Origin: Calothrix sp. NIES-2098
Lineage (GTDB): Bacteria; Cyanobacteriota; Cyanobacteriia; Cyanobacteriales; Nostocaceae
DNA: 64,000 nt
Assembly: GCA_002368175.1 (NCBI GenBank)
Contig: AP018172.1
Location: 3,160,001-3,224,000, forward strand
Direction: 5' to 3'
Under the pieces are notes generated by a model. That model saw only the letters and a list, made by a program, of their open reading frames with translations. It had not been told where the DNA came from and searched no databases. The translations under genes and the position numbers were made by a program. This document shows positions 32,674-41,208 of the stretch, piece after piece (within the stretch, counting starts at the first letter, position 1; each line of letters starts with the position of its first letter).

Positions 32674-34902
32674 TTAGAAACCTCTCGCAGCGCTTTTCGC
32701 TTGGACTGCGCGAAGGTCATAGCGATCGAGGTTCATCACCTTGTCCCACGCCGCCACAAAGTCCTGCACAAATTTCGGCTGCGAGTCCTCAGCTCCGTAG
32801 ACTTCCGCGAGAGCGCGTAGCTGAGAGTTTGAGCCGAAGATGAGATCGACACGGGTAGCAGTCCACTTATGTTCGCCGGTTTTGCGATCGCTTCCCTGGA
32901 ACTCATATTCATCTTCAGAGGTCGCCTTCCACTTCGTGCCCAGGTCGAGCAGGTTCACAAAGAAGTCATTGGTCAAAGTCTCTGGCCGATGGGTGAAGAC
33001 ACCGTGTTTAGACGCTCCATAGTTCGCACCCAGAACGCGCAAGCCGCCCAAGAGAACCGTCATCTGCGGAGCTGACAGAGATAGCAACTGCGCCCGATCG
33101 ACCAGCAACTCTTCAGGCGATTCGCTGTGTTTGCCGCTAGTGTAGTTGCGGAACCCGTCCGCGGTTGGCTCAAGCACGGCAAAGGACTCGACATCAGTTT
33201 TCTCTTGCAACGCATCCGTGCGTCCCGGCTTGAAGGGAACCGTCACGTCGTGACCAACATTTTTCGCCGCCTGCTCGATACCCGCACATCCACCCAGAAC
33301 AATTAAATCAGCGAGGGAAACTCGCTTTCCGCCAGATTGCGAACTGTTAAACTCCTGTTGGATTGCCTCTAGGGTTTGCAGCACCGTTGCCAGTTGAGTC
33401 GGCTGGTTGACTTCCCAATCCTTCTGCGGCGCGAGACGAATGCGCGCTCCGTTTGCTCCACCACGCATATCGGAGCAGCGGAACGTTGACGCCGACGCCC
33501 AAGCAGTCGAAATCAGTTGGGAAACAGATAGCCCCGAAGCCAGAATCTTCGCCTTGAGGGCAGCGATGTCCTGCTCATCAATCAATTCATGGTCAACGGC
33601 GGGGATGGGATCTTGCCACAAAAACTCTTCAGATGGAACCTCCGGGCCGAGATAGCGCGATCGCGGCCCCATGTCGCGGTGCGTCAGCTTGAACCACGCC
33701 TTGGCAAACGCATCGGCAAATTCATCCGGGTGCTGGTAATAATGCCGCGCAATCGGCTCGTAGATGGGGTCTAGCTTCATCGCCATATCCGCCGTGGTCA
33801 TCATGGGAGCGTGCCGTTTCGATGGATCGTGGGCGTCGGGCACCGTATCCGCACCTGCGCCATTTTTCGGTGCCCATTGATGCGCACCCGCAGGACTCTT
33901 CACCACCTCCCAGTCATATTTAAACAAAGTTTCGAGATAGCTGTTGTCCCACTGCGTCGGCGTGGGAGTCCATGCGCCTTCGATACCGCTGGTGATCGCA
34001 TCGACGCCAACACCCGTGTTGAAGTTGCTCTTCCAGCCGAGACCCTGCTCCACAATGCTGGCTCCCCCAGGCTCATGACCTACGTGCGTCGCCTCGCCCG
34101 CACCGTGACATTTGCCAAAGGTATGTCCGCCGGCAACTAGCGCAACCGTTTCTGCATCGTTCATCGCCATCCGCCCAAAGGTCTCGCGAATATCGCGCCC
34201 TGAGCCAACCGGATCTGGTTCGCCGTCTGGCCCTTCTGGGTTCACGTAGATCAGACCCATCTGAACGGCAGCGAGAGGATTCAAAAGCACGCGATCGCCT
34301 TCGTAACGCTCATTGCCAAGCCAGGTTTTCTCAGAACCCCAGTAGATGTCTTCTTCTGGCTGCCAGACGTCCACGCGCCCGCCAGCAAAGCCGATCGTCT
34401 TGAAGCCCATTGACTCAAGCGCACAGTTGCCTGCGAAGACCATGAGGTCAGCCCAGGAGATTTTCTTGCCGTATTTCTGCTTGATTGGCCAAAGCAACAT
34501 CCGCGCCTTGTCGAGGTTGGCATTGTCTGGCCAACTGTTAAGCGGCTCAAACCGCTGGCTACCCGAACCTGCGCCACCGCGACCGTCGCCAATCCGATAC
34601 GTGCCTGCGCTGTGCCAAGCCATGCGGATGAAGAGCGGCCCGTAATGACCGTAGTCGGCTGGCCACCAGTCTTGAGAGGTGGTCATCAGCTCGTAGATAT
34701 CTGCCCTCACGGCAGCTAAGTCAAGACTCTTGAACTCCTCAGCGTAGTTGAATTCCTCACCCATAGGATTGGCCTGGGGTGAGTGCTGGTGGAGGATGCT
34801 CAGATTCAAATAATTTGGCCACCATTCTCGGTTCGACGGCACATGACGAGCCTGAGGTTTCTGGCCTCCGCCCGTAAATGGGCATCCGCTTTCGCTGCTC
34901 AT
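32674..34902 (-). CDS. katG: Catalase-peroxidase KatG
   Basis: 742 residues from ATG 34902, chosen over a TTG 15 bp upstream because AGGAGA lies six bases before it. The heme peroxidase domain has the distal Arg-Trp-His in IRMAWHSAGTYR, the proximal His in LVAGGHTFGKCHG, and the Trp-Tyr-Met adduct partners (MAW, LIYVNPEGPDG, FGRMAMND). The second, non-heme-binding domain is present (ISTAWASASTFRCSDMRGGANGARIRL). Both catalase and peroxidase activities are expected, against hydrogen peroxide. The gene is visibly richer in G+C than its neighbours and is flanked by two nearly identical MITE-like elements in the same orientation, so it may have been acquired or moved. Confidence 0.97.
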   Translation of the reverse strand: MSSESGCPFTGGGQKPQARHVPSNREWWPNYLNLSILHQHSPQANPMGEEFNYAEEFKSLDLAAVRADIYELMTTSQDWWPADYGHYGPLFIRMAWHSAGTYRIGDGRGGAGSGSQRFEPLNSWPDNANLDKARMLLWPIKQKYGKKISWADLMVFAGNCALESMGFKTIGFAGGRVDVWQPEEDIYWGSEKTWLGNERYEGDRVLLNPLAAVQMGLIYVNPEGPDGEPDPVGSGRDIRETFGRMAMNDAETVALVAGGHTFGKCHGAGEATHVGHEPGGASIVEQGLGWKSNFNTGVGVDAITSGIEGAWTPTPTQWDNSYLETLFKYDWEVVKSPAGAHQWAPKNGAGADTVPDAHDPSKRHAPMMTTADMAMKLDPIYEPIARHYYQHPDEFADAFAKAWFKLTHRDMGPRSRYLGPEVPSEEFLWQDPIPAVDHELIDEQDIAALKAKILASGLSVSQLISTAWASASTFRCSDMRGGANGARIRLAPQKDWEVNQPTQLATVLQTLEAIQQEFNSSQSGGKRVSLADLIVLGGCAGIEQAAKNVGHDVTVPFKPGRTDALQEKTDVESFAVLEPTADGFRNYTSGKHSESPEELLVDRAQLLSLSAPQMTVLLGGLRVLGANYGASKHGVFTHRPETLTNDFFVNLLDLGTKWKATSEDEYEFQGSDRKTGEHKWTATRVDLIFGSNSQLRALAEVYGAEDSQPKFVQDFVAAWDKVMNLDRYDLRAVQAKSAARGF

Positions 34903-35401
34903 AATATCTCCTGTCAAATGCTGTGGTATGGATTTTTTGATGTAGCGCTGGTATAGCCAACAAATAACACATTGGCAGTTATTGGGATAATCGATGAGAA
35001 ATATAATCGATGAGAAATATAATCAACGTTATGATTTGAAACAATCGGTTACACACTGTAGTGGACTGACACAGCTAAAATGTTGCAATAGAAAATGTTC
35101 GTAGTTGCGCTTTAGCGCCTTCTAAACAATAAATCTAATGCCAAACTTTAGGTCTTAGGTATGGCACTAGATACAAAATATGTATATAAAAACACACCTA
35201 TTGTAAGGGTTTAGCATTGCTAAACCCTGCATAGTGCAGATCTATTTACCATCAAAGGCTGCGGAAATTGCTAAGGTTAAGTGTTAGCAATTCTGGAAAC
35301 ACTCTACTGACATAATTTTTCACCTTGGCAAGTGACTCTTGAAGAATTAGCCGAGGAGTTATATCAATTCAAATAATGTTGGCGACAGATAAATCATTCG
35401 G
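34903..35401. other. Intergenic, katG promoter side
   Basis: 500 bp with two overlapping copies of a GATGAGAAATATAATC word near 34993-35024. A half copy of the TCGTAGTTGCGCTTTAGC palindrome lies at 35100-35118, and AT-rich DNA follows. No gene is recognised. Confidence 0.45.
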
Positions 35402-35620
35402 AGGGCACAGCAGTGCTCATACGTGTCAACTTAAGCTAAAAGCTATATACGGCGCGTGTTGTACAAAAACCCTCGCCCTCACCCCTTCTCCCCCAGGAGA
35501 AGGGGAATTAAATCTCTTGCTCCCCTATCCCTGTGGGAGAGGGGCTGGGGGTGAGGGCGAAACCTTGCAACCAAGCGGGTTTCACGTTAAGTTGACACCA
35601 ATGAGCACTGCTGTGCCCCT
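35402..35620 (+). mobile_element. MITE-like element, copy 3
   Basis: A 219-bp copy in the same orientation as copy 2. The core is identical apart from the 8-bp indel. The outermost ends differ (GGGCACAGCAGTGCTCAT instead of GGGCATGGCATTGCCCAT) but the two ends of this copy still complement each other. Confidence 0.75.
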
Positions 35621-35664
35621 ACGAGGATATGTGGTTTAATGACCTAGAAACTGCTGTTAACTCA

Positions 35665-35908
35665 TTTGTAACCAACCAGATCGGGTTGTTTATTAACGAG
35701 TGCTCATCCATAGAGAACACGATCGCATTTGTGACCAACCAGATCGGGTTGTTTATTAACGAGTACTCATCCATAGAGAACACGATCGCATTTGTGACCA
35801 ACCAGATCGGGTTGTTTATTAACGAGTACTCATCCATAGAGAACACGATCGCATTTGTGACCAACCAGATCGGGTTGTTTATTAACGAGTACTCATTCAC
35901 AACAAAAG
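35665..35908. repeat. Tandem array of 63-bp units (three heptads each)
   Basis: Nearly four units of 63 bp (starts at 35665, 35728, 35791 and 35854). A frame reads FVTNQIG-LFINEYS-SIENTIA, i.e. three heptapeptides. TTTATTAACGAGTACTCA resembles the 21-bp unit at 12570. The opposite strand is open too. Near-perfect copies mean recent expansion. Probably not a protein gene; no ribosome site is seen. Confidence 0.8.
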
Positions 35909-35958
35909 AGTTGGAGTTAATCTAAATCTTTGGGACAGCATCGATAAATCCCCACTTT

Positions 35959-37269
35959 TTAAGCCCAAATCTGGACAACGCGACCTTGCAATTGTTGTCC
36001 TAACCAAGGTGTATTACTCGAAAGGGTATGCAGATTTTTACTCTCGACTTTCCAATTTTGCTGCGGGTCAAATAACGTTAATTCAGCTTTTTGATTGGGT
36101 GCGATCGCATTTATTTTATCTCTCAAACAATCTGCTGGACGGCTACTTAAAGCTTGCCATAATTCTAAAGCTGTAAATTCCCCAGTTTCTACCAGATGTT
36201 GCCATAACAAAGGTAACGCCAACTCTAAACCAATGGCTCCCGGTGGTGCTTCGGCAAAGGCTTGGACTTTTTCTTCGTAGGTGTAGGGTGCATGGTCAAT
36301 GGCGATCGCATCAATGATTCCTGTCCTTACCCCCTGCCGTAACGCCGCCATATCGCTGGGATTGCCTAAGGGTGGATCTAAATGCAAGCTAGTATTATAG
36401 CTTTTAATCGCTTTAGTATCTAATAATAGATGCATCCAGGTTGTACTGGCGGTGATTGGCAAACCCGCCGCTTTTGCCGATGCAATTAATTCTACACTGC
36501 GCGCCGTAGAAACCCGCATAATATGCACGTGGGAATTACCTGTGGCAGATACCAATTCTAACAGAGATGCGATCGCAGCTGTTTCTGCACTCTCCGGTAT
36601 TGGCGGTAATCCCAAACGTAAGGCATCTGACCCTTCTCGCATCACCCCATTTGCCGCTAATTGCTGGTCACAAGGCCAAAAAGCCACTGGTTTTTTCAAA
36701 GGTAGCAGATATTCTAATACCCGCCTCACCAGCCCCAAATTTTCTCTCGGCTGGCCATCGGTAAATCCCACAACTCCCGCCGCAGCTAAATCTGCTAATT
36801 CTGTTAACTGCTTTCCCGCCAGAGCCAAGGTAATCGCACCCCAGATTTGCAGATGGGGAAGAGGGAAAGATAAGGAAGAAATTCCCCCTTGTCCTCCCTG
36901 TCTCCCTTGTCCCCCCTGTCCCTCTCTCATCTTCTGCAACTGTGCCACAAGCGCCGGGTTATCAATCGCGGGAGATGTACTTGGCAAAATGCTCACTCTG
37001 GTAAAGCCGCCAGCCGCCGCCGCTTGTAACAGAGAAGAGAGAGTTTCCCTCTCTTCAAACCCTGGTTCGCCAGAGTGGCTGTACAAATCCACTAACCCCG
37101 GCCCGAGAACTAACCCCCGACAATCTCTGATTTGAGTTTCAGAGCTAATATTGCTAATGTGCGCGGCAATTGCTTGAATATCACCATCAGCAATTAGCAC
37201 ATCCGCTAGTTGGTCGGTTCCAGAAACCGGATCAATTACCCGTACTTGTTGTAGCAATTCAGTTGTCAT
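35959..37269 (-). CDS. pyrC: Dihydroorotase-like protein lacking canonical metal ligands
   Basis: 436 residues, an amidohydrolase of the class I dihydroorotase family (LVLGPGLVDLYSHSGEPGFEERETL, GFTRVSILPSTSPAIDNPAL, IAIDHAPYTYEEK, PGAIGLELALPLLW). The canonical D-x-H-x-H...REPG is D-L-Y-S-H-S-G-E-P-G here, so one metal His and the substrate Arg are missing. DHAPH has become DHAPY. The protein may be a non-catalytic partner, or a divergent enzyme as found in other cyanobacteria. A Gly-Gln-rich insert (GGQGRQGGQGG near residue 117) comes from a repeat in the DNA. It is transcribed away from the histidine phosphatase gene's end. The symbol is a family name only. Confidence 0.75.
   Translation of the reverse strand: MTTELLQQVRVIDPVSGTDQLADVLIADGDIQAIAAHISNISSETQIRDCRGLVLGPGLVDLYSHSGEPGFEERETLSSLLQAAAAGGFTRVSILPSTSPAIDNPALVAQLQKMREGQGGQGRQGGQGGISSLSFPLPHLQIWGAITLALAGKQLTELADLAAAGVVGFTDGQPRENLGLVRRVLEYLLPLKKPVAFWPCDQQLAANGVMREGSDALRLGLPPIPESAETAAIASLLELVSATGNSHVHIMRVSTARSVELIASAKAAGLPITASTTWMHLLLDTKAIKSYNTSLHLDPPLGNPSDMAALRQGVRTGIIDAIAIDHAPYTYEEKVQAFAEAPPGAIGLELALPLLWQHLVETGEFTALELWQALSSRPADCLRDKINAIAPNQKAELTLFDPQQNWKVESKNLHTLSSNTPWLGQQLQGRVVQIWA
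36885..36925. repeat. CCCTTGTCCCCC-type short repeat inside the dihydroorotase-like gene
   Basis: Units like CCCTTGTCCTCCCTGTCT are repeated in tandem and read through the gene as GGQGRQGGQGG. This is the heptamer/decamer type of repeat usually found between genes. Confidence 0.55.
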
Positions 37270-37353
37270 GTGAGCAATCAGCTATTATCTATCAGTGCTT
37301 CAACTGTTTGTCTATTGTCATTTCTCTTGTGAGTGACAGCTTAACACTAACTT

Positions 37354-38706
37354 CTACAATGCCCCAGCTGCGGTTTTATCCAATACGCCTTGGCCTAAGT
37401 GAGTTGTAATGTTCATTGCTTGCAGCACTGGTAAACCATCAAGGCCGGATGGGTAATCAATGACGCTAACTGCGCCATTACCTTGGCGGAAATTCCAGAA
37501 ATTTTCTGATGATAAACCGAGAATATGGCATAGCAAGGTTTTGTTAGTAGCGTCGTGAGCCACTACTAATCCAGTTTTGAGTTGATTTTCCGATGCGGCT
37601 TGCACAATTGATTGCCAAGCTGCAACACTACGTTCCCATACTTGCTGTAAATTTTCCCCTTCGGGCATTTGTACTTCGGCTGGTGTGAGTCGCCAGCGTT
37701 CCAATTCGCCAGGAAACTCTTGCTCGATTTCTGTTTCTAATTTTCCTTCCCAAAGTCCGTGGCTGATTTCCCTTAAACCGTCTTGCAATTCCAACTGTAC
37801 GCTAGGATGGTGCTGCAAAATAATCTCGGCTGTTTCTTTGGGACGCAGCATTGAGCTACTGATAGCAAAGTCAATTGCCACATCTTTGAGAAATTCTCCA
37901 GCTTTTTGTGCCTGGTTTCTACCATTATCGTTGAGGGGAACGTCAATTTGCCCTTGAAATCTAGTTTGGCGATTCCATTCTGTTTCGCCATGACGTACCA
38001 GCAACAATCTCACGCCTTGGTGTTCTGGTCGCAATGTTGGCAGAGTTTCTCCTGTATGTTGGGTCTGATTCAAAGATTCTAGTTGAACTGGATCTGCCAA
38101 ACCTCCAGCAAAATTTAAAACTGTGATACCACAGTTAGATTGTTGTATCGAATGGTAGCGACTGGGAGGAATGCCTAGGGCTGTGCTAATGAGGGCGCGA
38201 TTAATACCGTTATGCCCAACTATAAGAATCGTTTCACCTTGATGATGCGGCAAAATTTCTTGCCAAAACTCTCTTGCTTGCGCGTACAAAGCTAGAACCG
38301 GAAAATGTTCTCTGCTTTCCTCTCCATCATTGAGCAGCATCCGCAGCTTGTCGGGGGTTTCTTTCCAGATACGGTAGTCTTCGGCAAACTTTTGCTTGAC
38401 ATCAGCACTCAACATTTCTGCCCACAAAGGCAGGTCTATTTCCAGCAGTTTATCTGAGGTTTGGACTACGGCCGATGTTGCAGTAGCATTTGCCAAATCG
38501 CTATAGATAATCTCTGCTGTTTGTTTCGCTCGCTGTAAGGGGCTGCTGTAAATAGCGTTAAATAAAATATTGCTGAGGGCTTTACCTACTTTAGTGGCAT
38601 CGTTCCGACCTTTTTCTGTTAATCTTGACACGTCAGTGCGCCCTTGAATGCGCTTTTCAGTGTTATAGCTGCTTTGACCGTGGCGTACAATGATGACACG
38701 AGTCAT
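37354..38706 (-). CDS. Tandem two-domain histidine phosphatase (PGM-like)
   Basis: 450 residues with two phosphoglycerate-mutase-like domains. Domain 1 has VIIVRHGQSSYNTEKRIQG (about 3-21), IYSSPLQRAKQTAEI and ILIVGHNGINRALI. Domain 2 has LLLVRHGETEWNRQTRFQG (about 230-248), ISSSMLRPKETAEI and LVVAHDATNKTLL. Each has R-H-G and a second His, so both may be active. Enzymes of this type include cyanobacterial phosphoserine phosphatases and sugar-phosphate phosphatases; the substrate is unknown. The start codon is ATG 38706. It may be transcribed together with the dihydroorotase-like gene 84 bp downstream. Confidence 0.88.
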   Translation of the reverse strand: MTRVIIVRHGQSSYNTEKRIQGRTDVSRLTEKGRNDATKVGKALSNILFNAIYSSPLQRAKQTAEIIYSDLANATATSAVVQTSDKLLEIDLPLWAEMLSADVKQKFAEDYRIWKETPDKLRMLLNDGEESREHFPVLALYAQAREFWQEILPHHQGETILIVGHNGINRALISTALGIPPSRYHSIQQSNCGITVLNFAGGLADPVQLESLNQTQHTGETLPTLRPEHQGVRLLLVRHGETEWNRQTRFQGQIDVPLNDNGRNQAQKAGEFLKDVAIDFAISSSMLRPKETAEIILQHHPSVQLELQDGLREISHGLWEGKLETEIEQEFPGELERWRLTPAEVQMPEGENLQQVWERSVAAWQSIVQAASENQLKTGLVVAHDATNKTLLCHILGLSSENFWNFRQGNGAVSVIDYPSGLDGLPVLQAMNITTHLGQGVLDKTAAGAL

Positions 38707-39076
38707 CTGACTTGCCCTCCTCTATCTAAAGGACTAATTTTACTGCAAACTGGGTTGGCAGAATTATCAATTCTGGCGATGGTCATGTATAGTATTTTGA
38801 GCAAGTATAAAAGTTAACTATAGTAGCGTGCGTTCTGAGATGGTTTAGCGACGAACGCCAAACTCAGTGTCAAAATTTCACAACATAGCAGAAAATTGGC
38901 TTTTTGAACACTAGAATTGAATTACGATCAACTACGGTAAAACGATAAACTTATCGTTTATTGTAGATATGCCACTGCCAATTATGTAATTTTGAGAGTG
39001 GCGCGGCGATCGCTCTAGGTATCTTTGCGTTAGATCGGATAAAAGGTCAGATGCTGATAGTTTGAGGAATTAAGTC
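38707..39076. other. Intergenic 370 bp, nothing recognised
   Basis: AT-rich spacer between divergent genes. Apart from a HIP1-like site near 39006 no hairpin or gene is seen; promoters for both sides must be here. Confidence 0.4.
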
Positions 39077-39676
39077 ATGGTTTTATCCACAAGTGTAGAT
39101 TCGACAGTGAAATATATCTGCATTCGCATTCCTCTGCAATACCATCCCCAACCTGTGATTTCACAATTAATTTCTCGCTATGGCTTAACAGTTAATATTA
39201 CCGCAGGTCTGTTAGAAAAAGATACTCAAGAAAATGGTTGGTTTAATTTAGAGATTCACGGTAATTCTCAACAGATAGAAGCAGGACTAGCCTATCTGCG
39301 ATCGCTAAATATAGATATCGAGCAGATAGCGATCGCAGAAGCTAGAGAACCGCTAAAACTATTATGTCGCAACAACAATTGTGATGGAAAATTCCAGCCA
39401 AATCACAAGATCTCAAGCAATGCACGCATAATCGATTTGACTACTCAGAAAAATCGAGCAAAATTTCAAGTCTGCATTCCTAAAAATTACCGTTCTTCTC
39501 CGATAATTGGCGGATTAGTTAGTTGCTATGGTTTAACGGTGAACATTGCTAGAGCTGATATGGATATGAATAGCGAAAAAGACGGGAGGTTTGATTTAGA
39601 AATTTGGGGAAGTACACAACAAATAATTTTCGGCTTGAGGTATCTAAAAGAACTAGGCTTACAAATTTGGTTGTAA
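39077..39676 (+). CDS. Protein with two NIL domains
   Basis: 199 residues with two similar about 80-residue NIL domains. The first is residues 8-86 (YICIRIPLQYHPQPVISQLI, YGLTVNITAGLLEKD). The second is 118-199 (KFQVCIPKNYRSSPIIGGLV, YGLTVNIARADMDMN). Each ends in a strand-helix with G-x-(S/T)-Q-Q-I. NIL domains are substrate-responsive regulatory domains attached to methionine ABC transporters; in cyanobacteria free NIL proteins are common and often sit near sulfur genes. The next gene on the strand is a methanethiol oxidase, which fits a sulfur role. Start ATG 39077. Confidence 0.85.
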   Translation: MVLSTSVDSTVKYICIRIPLQYHPQPVISQLISRYGLTVNITAGLLEKDTQENGWFNLEIHGNSQQIEAGLAYLRSLNIDIEQIAIAEAREPLKLLCRNNNCDGKFQPNHKISSNARIIDLTTQKNRAKFQVCIPKNYRSSPIIGGLVSCYGLTVNIARADMDMNSEKDGRFDLEIWGSTQQIIFGLRYLKELGLQIWL

Positions 39677-39790
39677 AACGATACAAAAGTTTTATTAAGT
39701 TGTGAGATGTTTTGTGGAGGCGGCGATTGAGAACTGCTATATCAAAAACAGAACCGGGAAATTATACATAGCTTTTAAAGGTATTTAACT

Positions 39791-41143
39791 ATGACTCATG
39801 CTTGTTGTGGCCCTGGTTATGCTTCTCCAGCAGCAGCGATTCAAGCAGAACGGGAAAAATTACTGTATGCGATCGCCCTCTATACTGGTACAGGAATCGA
39901 AGCGCCTGATTATCTCGCTACCATAGATGTTGACCCCAATTCCCCAACTTATTCTCAAATAATTCATCGCTTATCTATGCCTTACACGGGCGATGAGTTA
40001 CATCATTTTGGCTGGAATGCTTGTAGTTCTTGTCACGATAACCCTAGTAAATCCCGTAGATTCACCGTGATACCAGGACTACGTTCTAGCAGGATTTACA
40101 TTGTTGATACAGCAGATGCCAAAGCACCAAAACTGCACAAAGTTATTGAACCTGAAGAAATTAAACAAAAAACTAACTTAACAGCTCCCCATACAGTCCA
40201 TTGCCTAGCAGATGGTCACGTAATGATTTCTATGCTGGGTGACAGCGAAGGAAATGGCCCTGGCGGCTTTTTATTACTAGACGAGAATTTTGACATTGCA
40301 GGACGTTGGGAACACAAAGCCGATAGCATGAGGTTTAACTATGACTTCTGGTATCAGCCGCGTCATAACGTCATGGTAAGCAGCGAGTGGGGCGCACCTA
40401 AAACCTTTTATCCTGGTTTTGACCTCAAGGATGTCAGCGCTGGTAACTACGGTCAGCACATACATTTCTGGGATTGGTCAAAACGCGACATTATCCAAAG
40501 CTTTGATTTAGGACAAGAAGGCTTAATTCCTTTAGAAGTGCGCTTTCACCATAATCCCGATAGCACTCATGGATTTGTCGCCGCCGCACTTAGTAGTAAT
40601 GTTTGGCATTGGCACAAACCTAACGGCCATTGGCAAGTCGAGAAAGTAATTGATATTCCATCGGTGGAAGTAGCAGGCTGGCCGATACCTGTGCCATCCC
40701 TGATCACTGATATCTTGTTATCAATGGACGATCGCTATGTTTACTTCTCCAACTGGCTGCATGGAGATATTCGCCAATATGATATCAGCGATCCTTCCCA
40801 CCCCAAACTCACCGGGCAGGTTTGGTGTGGTGGTTTGTTAGGTAAAAGCGGAGAAGTTCAAGGGCATAAATTAGCTGGCGGCCCCCAAATGCTACAGTTG
40901 AGCCTTGATGGTAAGCGGCTTTACGTTACTAATTCTTTATTCAGCAGTTGGGATAATCAATTTTATCCAGACTTTTCTCAGAGTGGCTCATATTTATTGC
41001 AGATTGACTGCGATACAGAAAACGGCGGATTGAAAATCAACGAAGATTTCTACGTTGACTTTGGTAAAGAACCAGCCGGGCCAGCTCGCGCCCATGAGAT
41101 GCGCTATCCTGGCGGTGATTGCACCTCTGATATTTGGGTGTAA
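39791..41143 (+). CDS. SELENBP1 family methanethiol oxidase
   Basis: 450 residues of the selenium-binding-protein 56 beta-propeller family. Key stretches: HHFGWNACSSCHDN (Cys-x-x-Cys region, about residues 74-87), APHTVHCLADGHVMISMLGD, MRFNYDFWYQPRHNVMVSSEWGAP, NYGQHIHFWDW, VRFHHNPDSTHGFVAAAL and the C-terminal PAGPARAHEMRYPGGDCTSDIWV. The His residues that bind metal are present. Members oxidise methanethiol to formaldehyde, hydrogen sulfide and hydrogen peroxide. It follows the NIL protein by 114 bp, and both may take part in handling volatile or toxic sulfur compounds. No signal peptide, so cytoplasmic. Confidence 0.92.
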   Translation: MTHACCGPGYASPAAAIQAEREKLLYAIALYTGTGIEAPDYLATIDVDPNSPTYSQIIHRLSMPYTGDELHHFGWNACSSCHDNPSKSRRFTVIPGLRSSRIYIVDTADAKAPKLHKVIEPEEIKQKTNLTAPHTVHCLADGHVMISMLGDSEGNGPGGFLLLDENFDIAGRWEHKADSMRFNYDFWYQPRHNVMVSSEWGAPKTFYPGFDLKDVSAGNYGQHIHFWDWSKRDIIQSFDLGQEGLIPLEVRFHHNPDSTHGFVAAALSSNVWHWHKPNGHWQVEKVIDIPSVEVAGWPIPVPSLITDILLSMDDRYVYFSNWLHGDIRQYDISDPSHPKLTGQVWCGGLLGKSGEVQGHKLAGGPQMLQLSLDGKRLYVTNSLFSSWDNQFYPDFSQSGSYLLQIDCDTENGGLKINEDFYVDFGKEPAGPARAHEMRYPGGDCTSDIWV

Positions 41144-41208
41144 TCTCAAGTGGAAGGGGTGTTAAAACTGAAACAAGTATCTCAGTTTAACACCCTACAC
41201 CTTAAATT

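Noticed and set aside
33811..34645. Several 80-110-codon frames opposite katG
   Set aside because: GC-rich coding DNA leaves open antisense frames; katG is certain.
35665..35908. Possible CRISPR-like array of regularly spaced repeats
   Set aside because: The whole 63-bp unit repeats with no unique spacers, so this is a tandem repeat and not a CRISPR.
36452..37135. 227-codon frame opposite the dihydroorotase-like gene
   Set aside because: It is the antisense shadow of a clear protein family and has no recognisable domains.
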